From NCBI GenBank assembly GCA_017509065.1, contig JAFWQM010000187.1, positions 1 through 39,034 on the forward strand: a DNA stretch of 39,034 nucleotides. Direction: 5' to 3'. The notes beneath the pieces were generated by a model. That model did not search any database and was not told the DNA's origin. It saw nothing but the letters and a program-made list of their open reading frames with translations. How positions within the stretch are numbered: the first letter of the stretch is position 1; every line of letters begins with the position of its first letter. This document shows positions 1 to 7,923 of this stretch, piece after piece. Source of the stretch: Clostridia bacterium. GTDB lineage: Bacteria; Bacillota_A; Clostridia; Christensenellales; Aristaeellaceae. Made by a program: the position numbers and the translations under genes.

Positions 1-715
1 CCAGGCCGATGGCCTTGGCGGCGCCGGTGCTGTTGGGCACGATGTTGGCCGCGCCGGCACGGGCACGCTGCAGGTCGCCCTTCCGATGGGGGCCGTCCAG
101 GATCATCTGGTCGCCGGTGTAGGCGTGCACAGTGGTCATGATGCCGCTCACGATGGGGAAGGTGTCGTTCAGGGCCTTGGTCATGGGGGCCAGGCAGTTG
201 GTGGTGCAGGAAGCGGCGGAGATGATGGTATCTTCGGGCTTCAGGGTGTCATGGTTCACGTTGTACACGATGGTGGGCAGGTCGTTGCCGGCGGGAGCGG
301 AGATGACGACCTTCTTGGCGCCGGCGTCGATATGCGCCTGGGCCTTGGCCTTGCTGGTGTAGAAGCCGGTGCATTCGAGCACCACGTCCACGTCCAGGGC
401 CTTCCAGGGCAGGTTGGCAGCCTTGGGCTCGGCGTAGATGGTGATTTCCTTGCCGTCCACCGTGATGGAGCCGGGCACCTTAACGGTCTTGCCGTCTTCT
501 TCAAAGACGGGTTCCTTGGAGGATACGGTGTGCTTGTTTTCACCGATCACGCCGCAGTAACCCTTCTGAGCGGTGTCGTACTTGAGCAGATGAGCCAGCA
601 TCGCGGGGCTGGTCAGGTCGTTGATGGCGACCACATCATAGCCCTCGGCACCGAACATCTGACGGAAAGCAAGACGACCAATACGACCAAAACCGTTGAT
701 AGCAACTTTCACCAT
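1..715 (-). CDS. gap: Type I glyceraldehyde-3-phosphate dehydrogenase, 3' end cut by window edge
   Basis: This is the cytoplasmic glycolytic enzyme that converts glyceraldehyde 3-phosphate, NAD+ and phosphate to 1,3-bisphosphoglycerate. The visible 238 codons begin [14 protein letters not shown], the NAD-binding Rossmann start. They contain the catalytic-cysteine motif [10 protein letters not shown] with the nucleophile near residue 170, followed by [10 protein letters not shown]. The cysteine usually lies near residue 150, so the NAD domain seems to carry extra residues around positions 66-85 (acidic, [12 protein letters not shown] region). The ATG at 715 is preceded by AAGGAGG at good spacing, and a strong promoter lies 55 bases upstream. 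The gene runs off the left edge, so the C-terminal part of the catalytic domain is not seen. Identification is secure; only completeness is unknown. Confidence 0.96.
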   Translation of the reverse strand, partial: MVKVAINGFGRIGRLAFRQMFGAEGYDVVAINDLTSPAMLAHLLKYDTAQKGYCGVIGENKHTVSSKEPVFEEDGKTVKVPGSITVDGKEITIYAEPKAANLPWKALDVDVVLECTGFYTSKAKAQAHIDAGAKKVVISAPAGNDLPTIVYNVNHDTLKPEDTIISAASCTTNCLAPMTKALNDTFPIVSGIMTTVHAYTGDQMILDGPHRKGDLQRARAGAANIVPNSTGAAKAIGL

Positions 716-768
716 GGGGAACTCCTCCTTAAAATTCAAATGGCGGGTGTTAAGCCACACCTTCTTAT

Positions 769-797
769 ATTATAACCAATTCATGGCTGTTTGTCCA
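769..797 (-). promoter_or_regulatory. Sigma-A-type promoter for gap
   Basis: On the minus strand there is a -35 TGGACA (792-797), a 17-base spacer and a -10 TATAAT (769-774). It lies about 55 bases upstream of the gap start. The match to consensus is 11 of 12. Confidence 0.75.
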
Positions 798-887
798 GTG
801 TTTCATCGGGGCAAATTCCGCCCGCCGCGGCGGTTTCTGCCCGGGAACTGCATCCCTATCAGACGCCGTCAGGAGCAAGCGCGTAAG

Positions 888-985
888 TTGCCAAGGCAAA
901 TGCATGAGTTATACTGTGTTTTTTATAGAACAAATCAATACGGCAAAGCGCTGTCCCATCGCCGGGGCAGCGCTTTCTGTATTCG
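888..985 (+). ncRNA. Candidate small transcript: promoter plus strong hairpin in the gap-abrB intergenic gap
   Basis: The 370-base stretch 716-1085 has no convincing gene. On the plus strand it holds a promoter-like pair, TTGCCA (888-893) and TATACT (910-915) with a 16-base spacer. This is followed by a 13-base-pair stem, AAAGCGCTGTCCC (945-957) with GGGGCAGCGCTTT (964-976), one G-U pair and a 6-base loop. A transcript from about 922 to 985 would be about 60 nt. The hairpin has only a weak T tail (TTTCTGTATT), so it is not a textbook terminator. This is a candidate only; it may instead be a simple intergenic hairpin. Confidence 0.25.
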
Positions 986-1038
986 GAGATTTACGGTTCT
1001 GCTTCCGTCCGCCGTCGCATAGACTGCTTCCGGGCGTG

Positions 1039-1061
1039 AAAAACCGCGTGTCTCCACGCGG
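1039..1061 (-). terminator. Rho-independent terminator of abrB
   Basis: The stem CCGCGTG (1044-1050) pairs with CACGCGG (1055-1061) around a TCTC loop. On the minus strand it is followed by TTTTT (1039-1043). It sits 25 bases past the abrB stop codon. Confidence 0.8.
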
Positions 1062-1085
1062 CGTTTTGAACGAAGGAAGCGGTGG

Positions 1086-1331
1086 TCACGCTTCTTTTTT
1101 CAGCTGCTCCAGGCAGTTTTTGCAGATCAGCTTGTCTTTATAGCGGATCACGTCCCGGGCGTCGTTGCAGAAAATGCAAGCGGGGTGATACTTTTTCAGA
1201 ATGATTTTATCATCCTCCACAAAGATTTCCAGCGTATCCCGCAGACCGATGTCCATTGTGCGCCGAAGCTCAATGGGAATCACGATTCTTCCCAAATCAT
1301 CCAACTTACGAACAACGCCTGTAGACTTCAT
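1086..1331 (-). CDS. abrB: AbrB family transition-state regulator
   Basis: This is an 81-residue DNA-binding regulator of the AbrB/SpoVT family. The N-terminal swapped-hairpin domain (about residues 1-48) reads MKSTGVVRKLDDLGRIVIPI then ELRRTMDIGLRDTLEIF, which is the AbrB signature. The C-terminal part carries two CxxC pairs (Cys52/55 and Cys70/73) spaced like a small zinc ribbon, as in many clostridial AbrB proteins. The ATG at 1331 has an AGGAGGGG ribosome site. In Bacillus, AbrB represses post-exponential and sporulation genes and is itself repressed by Spo0A. The targets here are not known. It is divergent from spmAB across a 229-base region containing a perfect promoter and a palindrome. 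Confidence 0.93.
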   Translation of the reverse strand: MKSTGVVRKLDDLGRIVIPIELRRTMDIGLRDTLEIFVEDDKIILKKYHPACIFCNDARDVIRYKDKLICKNCLEQLKKEA

Positions 1332-1374
1332 TTTTTTCCCCTCCTAAAGACAGTTTCTTATCATGACAAACTGA

Positions 1375-1403
1375 ATTTTACTATCAGTTGGTAAAGTTGT
1401 CAA
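1375..1403 (-). promoter_or_regulatory. Sigma-A-type promoter for abrB
   Basis: Minus strand: consensus -35 TTGACA (1398-1403), a 17-base spacer and -10 TAAAAT (1375-1380). It lies about 44 bases upstream of the abrB start. Confidence 0.8.
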
Positions 1404-1441
1404 GCAAAAAAACGCATATATTTGTATGTTTTGGAATAAAA

Positions 1442-1456
1442 CGACATTTTATGTCG
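1442..1456. promoter_or_regulatory. Palindrome between abrB and spmA, possible operator
   Basis: CGACAT (1442-1447) and ATGTCG (1451-1456) form a perfect inverted repeat around TTT, about 40 bases upstream of the abrB -35. Each arm read outward gives TGTCG, the core of the Spo0A box (TGTCGAA), but neither arm matches the full box. It could serve abrB, spmA or both. Confidence 0.35.
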
Positions 1457-1560
1457 ATTCGATCATTAAAATGGAAACAATCATAACAGATCAGCCGCGG
1501 TGATTCTTTCATGATCCGAGAGATAAGAAATGAATGGCCTGCGGCCAGGAGGCGGGAAAG

Positions 1561-2123
1561 ATGCTGCAATGGATTTTCGGCGGGATGATTGGGCTTTCAT
1601 TGATATGGAGCATGGTGAACGGCGGTGGGGGAGAGGCGGCCTCGGCGATACTGAAAGCGGCGGAGGAGGCAGTGCAAACGGCGATAGCGCTGTGCGGCGC
1701 ATACGCTTTTTTCTGCGGAATGCTGAATATCGCGCGCAGGACCGGAGCGCCGGAACGGCTGGGTGCCGCGCTGTCGCCGCTGCTGAAGCTGCTGTTCGGC
1801 AGCGGACTGTCCGAGGAAGCGCTGGAACCTGTGACCATGAACCTGACCGCCAACCTGTTTGGCCTGGGAACGCGGCGACGCCGATGGGCATTGAGGCGGC
1901 ACAGCGGATGGGAGAAGGGACAGCGGCGGCCAGCAATGCGCTGTGCCTGTTCCTGGTAATCAACGCTTCCTCGGTGCAGCTGCTTCCCACCACGGTGATC
2001 GCGCTGCGGGCGGCGGCGGGATCGGCGAATCCGGGATGCGTGACGCTGCCTACGCTGGCGGCCACGGCAGTGTCTACCGCCGTAGGGATCGTATGCTGCA
2101 AGTGCGCGGAGAGAATATCATGA
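1561..2123 (+). pseudogene. spmA: Spore maturation protein A, broken by a single-base frameshift
   Basis: SpmA is a membrane protein of the nucleoside-recognition (Gate) family. With SpmB it is needed for full spore core dehydration. The ATG at 1561 (MLQWIFGGMIGLSLIW) follows GGAGG at 1548-1552 and matches the family start better than the in-frame ATG at 1534. The frame runs to NLFGLG near 1870, then family similarity continues in the next frame as GNAATPMGIEAAQRMGEG and FLVINASSVQLLPTTVIALR. Adding one A in the GGGAAC at about 1867-1872 restores one frame to the TGA at 2121-2123. The product would be about 187 residues, close to normal SpmA length. The stop overlaps the spmB start (ATGA). 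Either a real mutation or a sequence error is possible; everything else about the gene looks intact. Confidence 0.85.
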
Positions 2124-2614
2124 ACCGGACGCTTTCTGTATTCTTGCTGCTCTGCCTGGGCTGCGGGCTGGTCCGGCGGGTGCCGGTATACGACGCCTTT
2201 CTGGAGGGGGCGAAAGAGGGGATCGAGACCGCGCGACGCGTCCTGCCCGCGCTGGTCGCCATGATTTGCGCCATCCGGGCGTTCTCCACCTGCGGTCTCA
2301 TGGAGCATCTTTGCGCCTGGCTGGAGCCCGCGACGGCGTGGGCGGGCATCCCCCGGGAAACGCTGCCGCTGATGCTGTTCAAGCCCCTGAGCGGGTCGGC
2401 GTCGCTGGCGATGCTGCGGGAGATATTCAGCGAATACGGTCCCGACAGCCGCGCCGGGCTGGTGGCCAGCGTGATGATGGGCAGCAGCGAAACAGTGTTC
2501 TACACCTGCGGGGTATATCTCTCCGCCGCAGGCGTAAAAAAATCCCGCCACATCATTCCCTGCGCCTTGGCGGCATGGCTGGCGGGGAGCTTGATGGCGG
2601 GAAAGCTGGTGTGA
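2120..2614 (+). CDS. spmB: Spore maturation protein B
   Basis: This is a 164-residue multi-pass membrane protein, partner of SpmA in spore maturation. The family features are FLEGAKEGIETARRVLPALV near the N-terminus, the segment FKPLSGSASLAMLREIFSEY, and GSSETVFYTCGVYLSAAGVK, which is highly characteristic of SpmB. The length equals that of a typical SpmB. Its ATG overlaps the spmA stop by ATGA, indicating translational coupling. The stop codon is immediately followed by a short tandem repeat and a MITE-like inverted repeat. In Bacillus the spmAB operon is expressed in the mother cell; no clear sporulation promoter could be picked out by eye here. Confidence 0.95.
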   Translation: MNRTLSVFLLLCLGCGLVRRVPVYDAFLEGAKEGIETARRVLPALVAMICAIRAFSTCGLMEHLCAWLEPATAWAGIPRETLPLMLFKPLSGSASLAMLREIFSEYGPDSRAGLVASVMMGSSETVFYTCGVYLSAAGVKKSRHIIPCALAAWLAGSLMAGKLV

Positions 2615-2715
2615 GTTAGGAGTGAGGAGTTAGGAGGGAGGAGTTACATAATGATTTTCCATGATCGCAAGAGCGGCGTGCGTTCATTTCTTCGCCTATA
2701 TAAAACTCCTCACTC
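2615..2715. repeat. MITE-like element with tandem 14-mers and 12-bp terminal inverted repeats
   Basis: Two and a third copies of a 14-base unit (GTTAGGAGTGAGGA, then GTTAGGAGGGAGGA) lie at 2615-2647. GAGTGAGGAGTT (2620-2631) and AACTCCTCACTC (2704-2715) form a perfect 12-bp inverted repeat 72 bases apart. The right arm contains the stop codon of the convergent deacetylase gene (2710-2712). The element fills the whole spmB-deacetylase gap and could act as a bidirectional hairpin at the convergent ends. No transposase is present. Confidence 0.55.
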
Positions 2716-4518
2716 ATTCCCTTCCCCTGTAATCTTATTTTCCGGATCAACCCTGGCGTACACGACGCCGGGCTGAGCGCCGTCCTTGTGGAAGGAGAGC
2801 AGTTCGGACACGGTGACAAGCTGGAAGCCCTTGTCCACCAGGTCGGGAATGGCGCGTTCCACGGCGGTGGCGGTGGTTTCGTACAGGTCATGGCACAGGA
2901 TGATGACCCCGTCCCTGGCCCCTTTCATGATGTTGTTGTAGGTCTTGTTGACGTTTCGGTTGTTCCAGTCGAGGGTGTCGATTTCCCACTCCGCGATCAC
3001 CAGGCCCATCTCCGCGCAGACGGAGCGCAGGGTCTTGTTGAACTTCCCATAAGGCGGGCGCAGCACCTTGATCTGATATCCGCCCGTCACTTGGGCCACG
3101 ATCTCGTTGGTTTTCTCCAATTGGCTGCGGATGCCCGCGGCGGACAGTTCGGTCAGCCGCCGGTGGCTCCAGGTGTGGCTGGCGATTTCATTGCCTCCGG
3201 CGATGGTGCGCTTGAGCACGCCGGCGTAGCTTTCCACCTTGTTTCCGATCACGCAGAAGGTGGCGCGCTGATCGTAATCAGCCAGCACTTTCAGGATGCG
3301 GTCGGTTTCATCGGAAGGCCCGTCGTCGAAGGTGAGGGCGATCATGGGCTTGCTGGGGTCGATTTTGCGGATGTTGCTGCGGATAGTCTCGGAGTCAAAG
3401 CCCATACACTCGCCAATGAGATTATAGCGCATCAGGATAAACCGTGTGCCCATGCCGAGCGGCGTGTACAGCCCCTTGGGCAGGAACAGCTGCACCCCGT
3501 CGCGGCCCAGCACGGCGTATTTCAGCCAGGAGGCGTCCGGGTTCAGAACGTACCCGTCCGTGGGCTGACTCATCAGCTTCTCCGCCAGGCCGTCCAGGCA
3601 GAACTGCGCGCGCATGGGGTCGGCTGAAAAGATATCTTGGTTGTTCAGAATCTGTTCGGAGGAAGTGTCCAGGTTCAGGGCGAGCAGCGTTTCGCACGTC
3701 CATTCCTTCACGCGGTACTCCCCGAACAGCAGCACGCTCTTGTAGCGGCTGTCGAGACTGATCGCCTGGTATTCCACGGTGTAGCTGGCTCCCGCTGTGC
3801 CCTGGTGGAACTTGTTGTAGTCCGCTTCAAAGGTTTTCAGGGTTTCCTGCGTCCAGGTCCTGATGCGCTCGTCCGCCGTGGCAATGCCAGTAACGGGGTA
3901 AGAAATGGAATAGGTAAAGTCGCCCTCGAGGCGCGATACGGTGGTAGCGCTGCCGAAATCCCGAATTGCGGAAGCCATCCGGGCGGCGGTATATTCTTCG
4001 GAATGATCTTCTGTGGTATAGCCCGGCGAATAATCACCGGTGATCAGCGTTACCTGACGCTTTTCCACCCAGCCGAACTTGTTCTCCAGCCGCACGCGGT
4101 ACCATGCGTCCTGCTCCTCCACGATCTCCACCGCTGCGCCGCTCATGGTTTTATACACCACTGACGCGCCCGGCCCGGCCCCGGAGCGCAGATTCAGCAC
4201 CGTGCCGTCGTCCTGCGTTTTGCCCCAGCCGATGTGGCTGTAGCTGGGCTTGATGTCCAGGTACTGGGTCATCATATAGCCGACGGTCTTTTTGCCGACC
4301 TGCACCTTGCACCAGGTGCCGTCGTTTTCCAGGACCGTGACTTCCTTGCCCCTGCTGTAGGTGTCGATTACCTTGGCTGAAGCGCTGGGCTCCTTGCGCA
4401 GGTGCAGGCTTTTGGTATTGACGACGCCTGTATAGGTGATTTCTTCCGCCTGGCCGATAACAGGCAGCAGCATGCATAATAACATTGCCGCCAGCAGCCA
4501 GGACAATAATCGCTTCAT
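2710..4518 (-). CDS. Secreted SH3b-polysaccharide (peptidoglycan) deacetylase, PdaC-like
   Basis: This is a 602-residue exported cell-wall enzyme. In order it has a signal peptide (MKRLLSWLLAAMLLCMLLP), two bacterial SH3 domains (about 27-90 and 95-157), a DUF4163/DUF3298-like region (about 200-380) and a C-terminal NodB-type deacetylase domain (about 390-585). The deacetylase motifs are complete: TFDDGP (396-401), the zinc motif SHTWSH (447-452), RPPYG (487-491), DTLDW and HDLYE with the late His near 543. Such enzymes remove N-acetyl groups from peptidoglycan or other wall glycans; the DUF4163 plus NodB arrangement is that of Bacillus PdaC. The ATG at 4518 follows GGAGG and begins the signal peptide, so the longer upstream frame is rejected. 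The stop lies inside an inverted repeat. The first SH3 domain closely resembles the one at 20637-21770. Confidence 0.93.
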   Translation of the reverse strand: MKRLLSWLLAAMLLCMLLPVIGQAEEITYTGVVNTKSLHLRKEPSASAKVIDTYSRGKEVTVLENDGTWCKVQVGKKTVGYMMTQYLDIKPSYSHIGWGKTQDDGTVLNLRSGAGPGASVVYKTMSGAAVEIVEEQDAWYRVRLENKFGWVEKRQVTLITGDYSPGYTTEDHSEEYTAARMASAIRDFGSATTVSRLEGDFTYSISYPVTGIATADERIRTWTQETLKTFEADYNKFHQGTAGASYTVEYQAISLDSRYKSVLLFGEYRVKEWTCETLLALNLDTSSEQILNNQDIFSADPMRAQFCLDGLAEKLMSQPTDGYVLNPDASWLKYAVLGRDGVQLFLPKGLYTPLGMGTRFILMRYNLIGECMGFDSETIRSNIRKIDPSKPMIALTFDDGPSDETDRILKVLADYDQRATFCVIGNKVESYAGVLKRTIAGGNEIASHTWSHRRLTELSAAGIRSQLEKTNEIVAQVTGGYQIKVLRPPYGKFNKTLRSVCAEMGLVIAEWEIDTLDWNNRNVNKTYNNIMKGARDGVIILCHDLYETTATAVERAIPDLVDKGFQLVTVSELLSFHKDGAQPGVVYARVDPENKITGEGNE

Positions 4519-4560
4519 CTGTGTTTTCCTCCGAAGAAAATATCCCCTCTGTACGTTACC

Positions 4561-4590
4561 AGTATACAATGTTTTTCCTGTTTTCCGCAA
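4561..4590 (-). promoter_or_regulatory. Promoter for the deacetylase gene
   Basis: Minus strand: -35 TTGCGG (4585-4590), an 18-base spacer and -10 TATACT (4561-4566). It lies about 43 bases before the start codon. Confidence 0.6.
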
Positions 4591-4622
4591 GCGGTTTCAG
4601 TAAATTTACATCAGATTCCGAT

Positions 4623-4648
4623 AAAAAACGCCCCTGTAAAGGAGCGTT
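4623..4648 (-). terminator. Rho-independent terminator of the ATP-grasp gene
   Basis: Minus strand: AACGCTCC, loop TTTACA, GGGGCGTT (one G-U pair), then TTTTTT. It is 55 bases past the annotated stop of the ATP-grasp gene, but only a few bases past an alternative-frame stop at 4654. Confidence 0.85.
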
Positions 4649-4703
4649 TCAAATCATTCATCCCAGTCTTCACCATCGTAATCCGGGGCACCGATTCCTT
4701 CAC

Positions 4704-5894
4704 TTACCAGCACCTGACGGCGTCGGCGTAGAACTGGTTCATTTCCTCTTCCGTTGGGAAGACGGCGATGTACATCTGGTTGCCCATGGCTCCGGAGAGG
4801 GCGTCGGGCATGCGCTCCATCATGCGGATCTGCTTGGCGTACTTGGCGGCCAGCTCCTCGTGGCTCATCTGGAAGGGCTTGCCGTCTCTGCGGCCAGCGA
4901 AGGCGCAGAAGAAGTGCTCGCCCTGGGGCTTGGTGGAGCAGTTGAAGGCGATCATGTCCGCCCAGATCTTGTACACGTCGGTGCTGTTGGCATAGTTCAT
5001 CATATCCGGGGAGAACCCGCCGCAGGGGCGCATGTTCACTTCCAAGGCTACCACGTCGCCCTTTTTGCCCATGGGCTGGTCCTTGGTCAGGCGGAAGAAC
5101 TCGAAATGCACGAAGCGGCTCTTCACCCCGAAGCTCTTCACCGCTGCCCGGCCCGCCGCGCGCACGTCCTCAGCCAGGTTCTTGACGATGTAATAGATGG
5201 AATTATCGTTGTTGTTCACGATATCCATGATCGAGATGGGGCTCACGTTGCCGGTTTCAAAGAGCGGATTGCCGTTGCTGTCGATAATGGCGTCGTAACT
5301 GTTCACCTCGGCGGTGACGAATTCCTCCATGATATACCGGACGCTGGGGTTTTTATCGTTGAGGAAGCTCCACAATTCGCTGTCATTGTCCAGCTTGTAG
5401 GTGTCGTTCGCGCCCACGCCGTTGTCGGGCTTCACGATCACGGGATAGCCCACTTCATTGATGAACGCCTTGCACCCGTCGAAGTTGTCAACAATGTGAT
5501 ACCGCGCCGTGCGGATGCCAGCGGCCTGGTAGTATTCCTTCATGCCGCTCTTGTACTTGATGCGGGCAAGGTCGCTGACCTGGAAGCCGCTCTGTACGTT
5601 GAAATCCGTGCGCAGCATGGCGTCCCGTTCCAGCCAGTATTCGTTGTTGCTCTCGATCCAGTCCACGCGCCCGAACTTGTGGATGAACCACGCCACCGCG
5701 CGGTACACCTCGTCATAGTTTTCCAGGCTGTTCACCTTGTAGTATTCGCTCAGGCTGTCTTTCAGTTCCTGGGTCATTTCTTCCCAGGGCTGGTCGCCGA
5801 TGCCCATCACGCGAATGCCGTTGTTTTTCAGCTCGCGGCAGAATTTCCAGTAGTTGGTGGGGAAGTTGGGGGAGATGAATACGAAGTTCTGCAT
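4704..5894 (-). CDS. ATP-grasp domain ligase of unknown substrate (C-terminus possibly frameshifted)
   Basis: This is a 396-residue cytoplasmic protein of the ATP-grasp superfamily, which joins a carboxylate to an amine or similar group through an acyl-phosphate. The N-terminal preATP-grasp region begins MQNFVFISPNFPTNYW. The ATP-binding core has GYPVIVKPDNGVGANDTYKL (Lys and Gly-rich loop), a lid region, and the metal-binding C-lobe ending EVNMRPCGGFSPDMMNYA, where Glu and Asn bind Mg-ATP. The substrate is not recognisable. The ATG at 5894 follows AAGGA. It stands alone between its own terminator and the AT-rich acyltransferase. The last residues (DAVRCW) look premature: a one-base shift near 4715 opens a frame ending in an acidic tail with a stop at 4654, directly before the terminator. 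Confidence 0.82.
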   Translation of the reverse strand: MQNFVFISPNFPTNYWKFCRELKNNGIRVMGIGDQPWEEMTQELKDSLSEYYKVNSLENYDEVYRAVAWFIHKFGRVDWIESNNEYWLERDAMLRTDFNVQSGFQVSDLARIKYKSGMKEYYQAAGIRTARYHIVDNFDGCKAFINEVGYPVIVKPDNGVGANDTYKLDNDSELWSFLNDKNPSVRYIMEEFVTAEVNSYDAIIDSNGNPLFETGNVSPISIMDIVNNNDNSIYYIVKNLAEDVRAAGRAAVKSFGVKSRFVHFEFFRLTKDQPMGKKGDVVALEVNMRPCGGFSPDMMNYANSTDVYKIWADMIAFNCSTKPQGEHFFCAFAGRRDGKPFQMSHEELAAKYAKQIRMMERMPDALSGAMGNQMYIAVFPTEEEMNQFYADAVRCW

Positions 5895-5974
5895 ATTGTC
5901 CTTCCTTTCATTTGTTTGTTTTTCTCTCATGGGATAGTTTGTCCGCTGTCAGCTTTACAAAGCACATCATAGGG

Positions 5975-7060
5975 CTAAAGCGCGTTTCTCTTCTGCAGCT
6001 TTTTTTCAAGCATCCGATAAAGCGCGATCATAAACAGTGTCAGGGCAAAACCTATAATCAGGAGCAAGGGGGTTTCTAATTTTATATGGAACAGATTTTT
6101 TGCTCCAAGTCCTACATAGTGCAGAATCTGCCTATGAATCAGGAAAAAGTATGAGCTTATACCGGCAAATAACAACGTTATTCGGTTCGTAATAAGTCTT
6201 GATACAATGCCTTGTCCTTTTGCGAAAACAGCGATTAAGCTGACAGAAAAAGGCAAAAACAGACACGCGTAAGTAAACCATTCCATTGACTTATCGGAGT
6301 AATAATACATTGCCCAAGAAAGTATTGTAAAGATCACAAAGATGCATTCAGCCAGAGATGTATTCTTTTTTTTCCATAGTGAAATACTGTCAGGCATGGT
6401 AGTAAAAAGATATCCGATCAGGCATCCTATCGTAAAATCACCGAGTCGATACAGCGGCAAACAATAAACTATCCATTTGATATTCACATTCGGCAGGAAA
6501 TAATGCAGGAAATGATTGAAGAAAGCCCCTATAAGAATTTGAATAAGATAAATGAATGATACTATTATGAATACTTTGTTTTTGCCCGGCATCAGTTTTT
6601 TTATCGTATGTAACAAAAAGGGAAATACAAAATATAAAAACAGCGTAACTGACAGATACCAATCGACACTGTTCAGCGCTTGGAATTCTGTTGGGTGCCA
6701 GGTTTCCAGCAACGGAACTGTCAGCGCCAGCTTAAATATTGCCCTTTTTATCGAATAACTTTTCAGAATCAGAAATTCACGGATCAAGCCGAGAATCAGC
6801 ATGATAACGTGCACAGGAAACAGTTTTAATATTTTGTTCTTTGAAAATTCAGCCGCGGCTTTTATTGTCGGTTCAACAGGTCTTTCCCAATACGAATAAA
6901 CCAATACAAAACCGGACAGAACAAAAAAGATTGATACGCCCCAAACCCCCAAAAATTTCATTGTTGGGCCTATTCCATGATACAAAAATACCGCTAAACA
7001 TGCGATTGCACGAATTGCCTGCAAAGGCATAATCATACTTTTTTTCTTAGCATCACTCAT
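5975..7060 (-). CDS. Acyltransferase 3 family membrane protein, AT-rich
   Basis: This integral membrane O-acyltransferase (OafA/NodX-like, about 361 residues) belongs to a family that moves acetyl or other acyl groups onto surface sugars. Near the N-terminus it shows QAIRAIACLAVFLYHG, with the family Arg and catalytic His, then SIFFVLSGFVLVYSY. About ten hydrophobic segments follow, with SYFFLIHRQ near the end. The ATG at 7060 has GGGGA upstream with wide spacing; a TTG at 7069 is a possible alternative start. Base composition and codon use are clearly more AT-rich than all neighbours, in the gene and in its upstream region (7070-7160). This suggests recent horizontal acquisition. The acceptor glycan cannot be inferred; there is no polysaccharide cluster beside it. 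Confidence 0.85.
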   Translation of the reverse strand: MSDAKKKSMIMPLQAIRAIACLAVFLYHGIGPTMKFLGVWGVSIFFVLSGFVLVYSYWERPVEPTIKAAAEFSKNKILKLFPVHVIMLILGLIREFLILKSYSIKRAIFKLALTVPLLETWHPTEFQALNSVDWYLSVTLFLYFVFPFLLHTIKKLMPGKNKVFIIVSFIYLIQILIGAFFNHFLHYFLPNVNIKWIVYCLPLYRLGDFTIGCLIGYLFTTMPDSISLWKKKNTSLAECIFVIFTILSWAMYYYSDKSMEWFTYACLFLPFSVSLIAVFAKGQGIVSRLITNRITLLFAGISSYFFLIHRQILHYVGLGAKNLFHIKLETPLLLIIGFALTLFMIALYRMLEKKLQKRNAL

Positions 7061-7162
7061 ATCATTCAAACATTCCCCAAGAAATTTTTACCAAACCAAA
7101 TAAATTCTTATGTGTATTCTGGTATTTTTTCGCGTTTTCCAATCATGCAATCTGTTTCTTCA

Positions 7163-7915
7163 TCATTCCAGCAGGTGGGGAACATGGTACTTCACCTGCT
7201 CATACCACCAGTCCCAGTCATGCCGGACGTCGTAGCCCCAAATGTCAAACCAAAGCTCAATGCCCTTGGATTCGCAGATGCCTTTGAGCTGGAAAGTGGT
7301 GTCGGGGATTTCCCAGGGGCCCTGGCCCACCACGATGATGCCGCGGTTGCTGTTATAGCGCTGGATGAAGGGATGGTCGCTCGGCATGCCACCCAGGTAA
7401 TCCACCGGGCTGTTCAGGTACACCCGCTCGTCCATGTAGGTGCCCCAGCCGTAGGAGGCGGTATAAATGCCGCTCAGGGCAAGCAGGCCGTCGAACAGGT
7501 CAGGCCTGCGGAAGAACAGGTTGGCCGCGTGGGTCGCGCCCAGGGAACAGCCGAAGGCGATGATGCCGGGGTTACCGCTCCAGCCGTTTTTCTTCCTTGC
7601 CATGTCCTGGATAAACGGCGCGATCTCGTCAAAGATGAAGCTCATCCAGCGCTCGTGCATCCAGGAGCGGTGCCCGGCGTCGCCCCAAGTGTCGCTCCAG
7701 GTTTCCTGGTCGATGGTGTCGATGGCGAACACCATCACCTGGCCCGCGTCGATCCAGGGCTGCCACACCTCCAGCATGTGGAAGTTTTCAAAGTCGTAAA
7801 ACTTTCCGTTCTGGCAGGGGATAAACAGTACGGGCCGCCCCGCGTGGCCCCATACCTTCATTTCCATATCCCGGTCCAGGGCAGGGCTGTATTCCTTGAA
7901 ATACTGAATCTCCAT
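7163..7915 (-). CDS. Esterase-family alpha/beta hydrolase (COG4947-like)
   Basis: This is a 250-residue alpha/beta hydrolase of the esterase-D-like group. It begins MEIQYFKEYSPALDRDMEMK, with the family's HAGRPVLFIPCQNGKFYDFE. The nucleophile elbow is GCSLGA (Ser near residue 130), and a late Asp and His (VRHDWDWW) fit the rest of the triad. There is no signal peptide, so it is cytoplasmic. The upstream gene's TGA overlaps a GTG at 7927, but the ATG at 7915 has AGGA five bases upstream and fits the family start better. It is cotranscribed and probably translationally coupled with the next esterase gene. The substrate is unknown; relatives act on acetyl or feruloyl esters and on small esters. 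Confidence 0.85.
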   Translation of the reverse strand: MEIQYFKEYSPALDRDMEMKVWGHAGRPVLFIPCQNGKFYDFENFHMLEVWQPWIDAGQVMVFAIDTIDQETWSDTWGDAGHRSWMHERWMSFIFDEIAPFIQDMARKKNGWSGNPGIIAFGCSLGATHAANLFFRRPDLFDGLLALSGIYTASYGWGTYMDERVYLNSPVDYLGGMPSDHPFIQRYNSNRGIIVVGQGPWEIPDTTFQLKGICESKGIELWFDIWGYDVRHDWDWWYEQVKYHVPHLLE

Positions 7916-7923
7916 CGGTTTCC

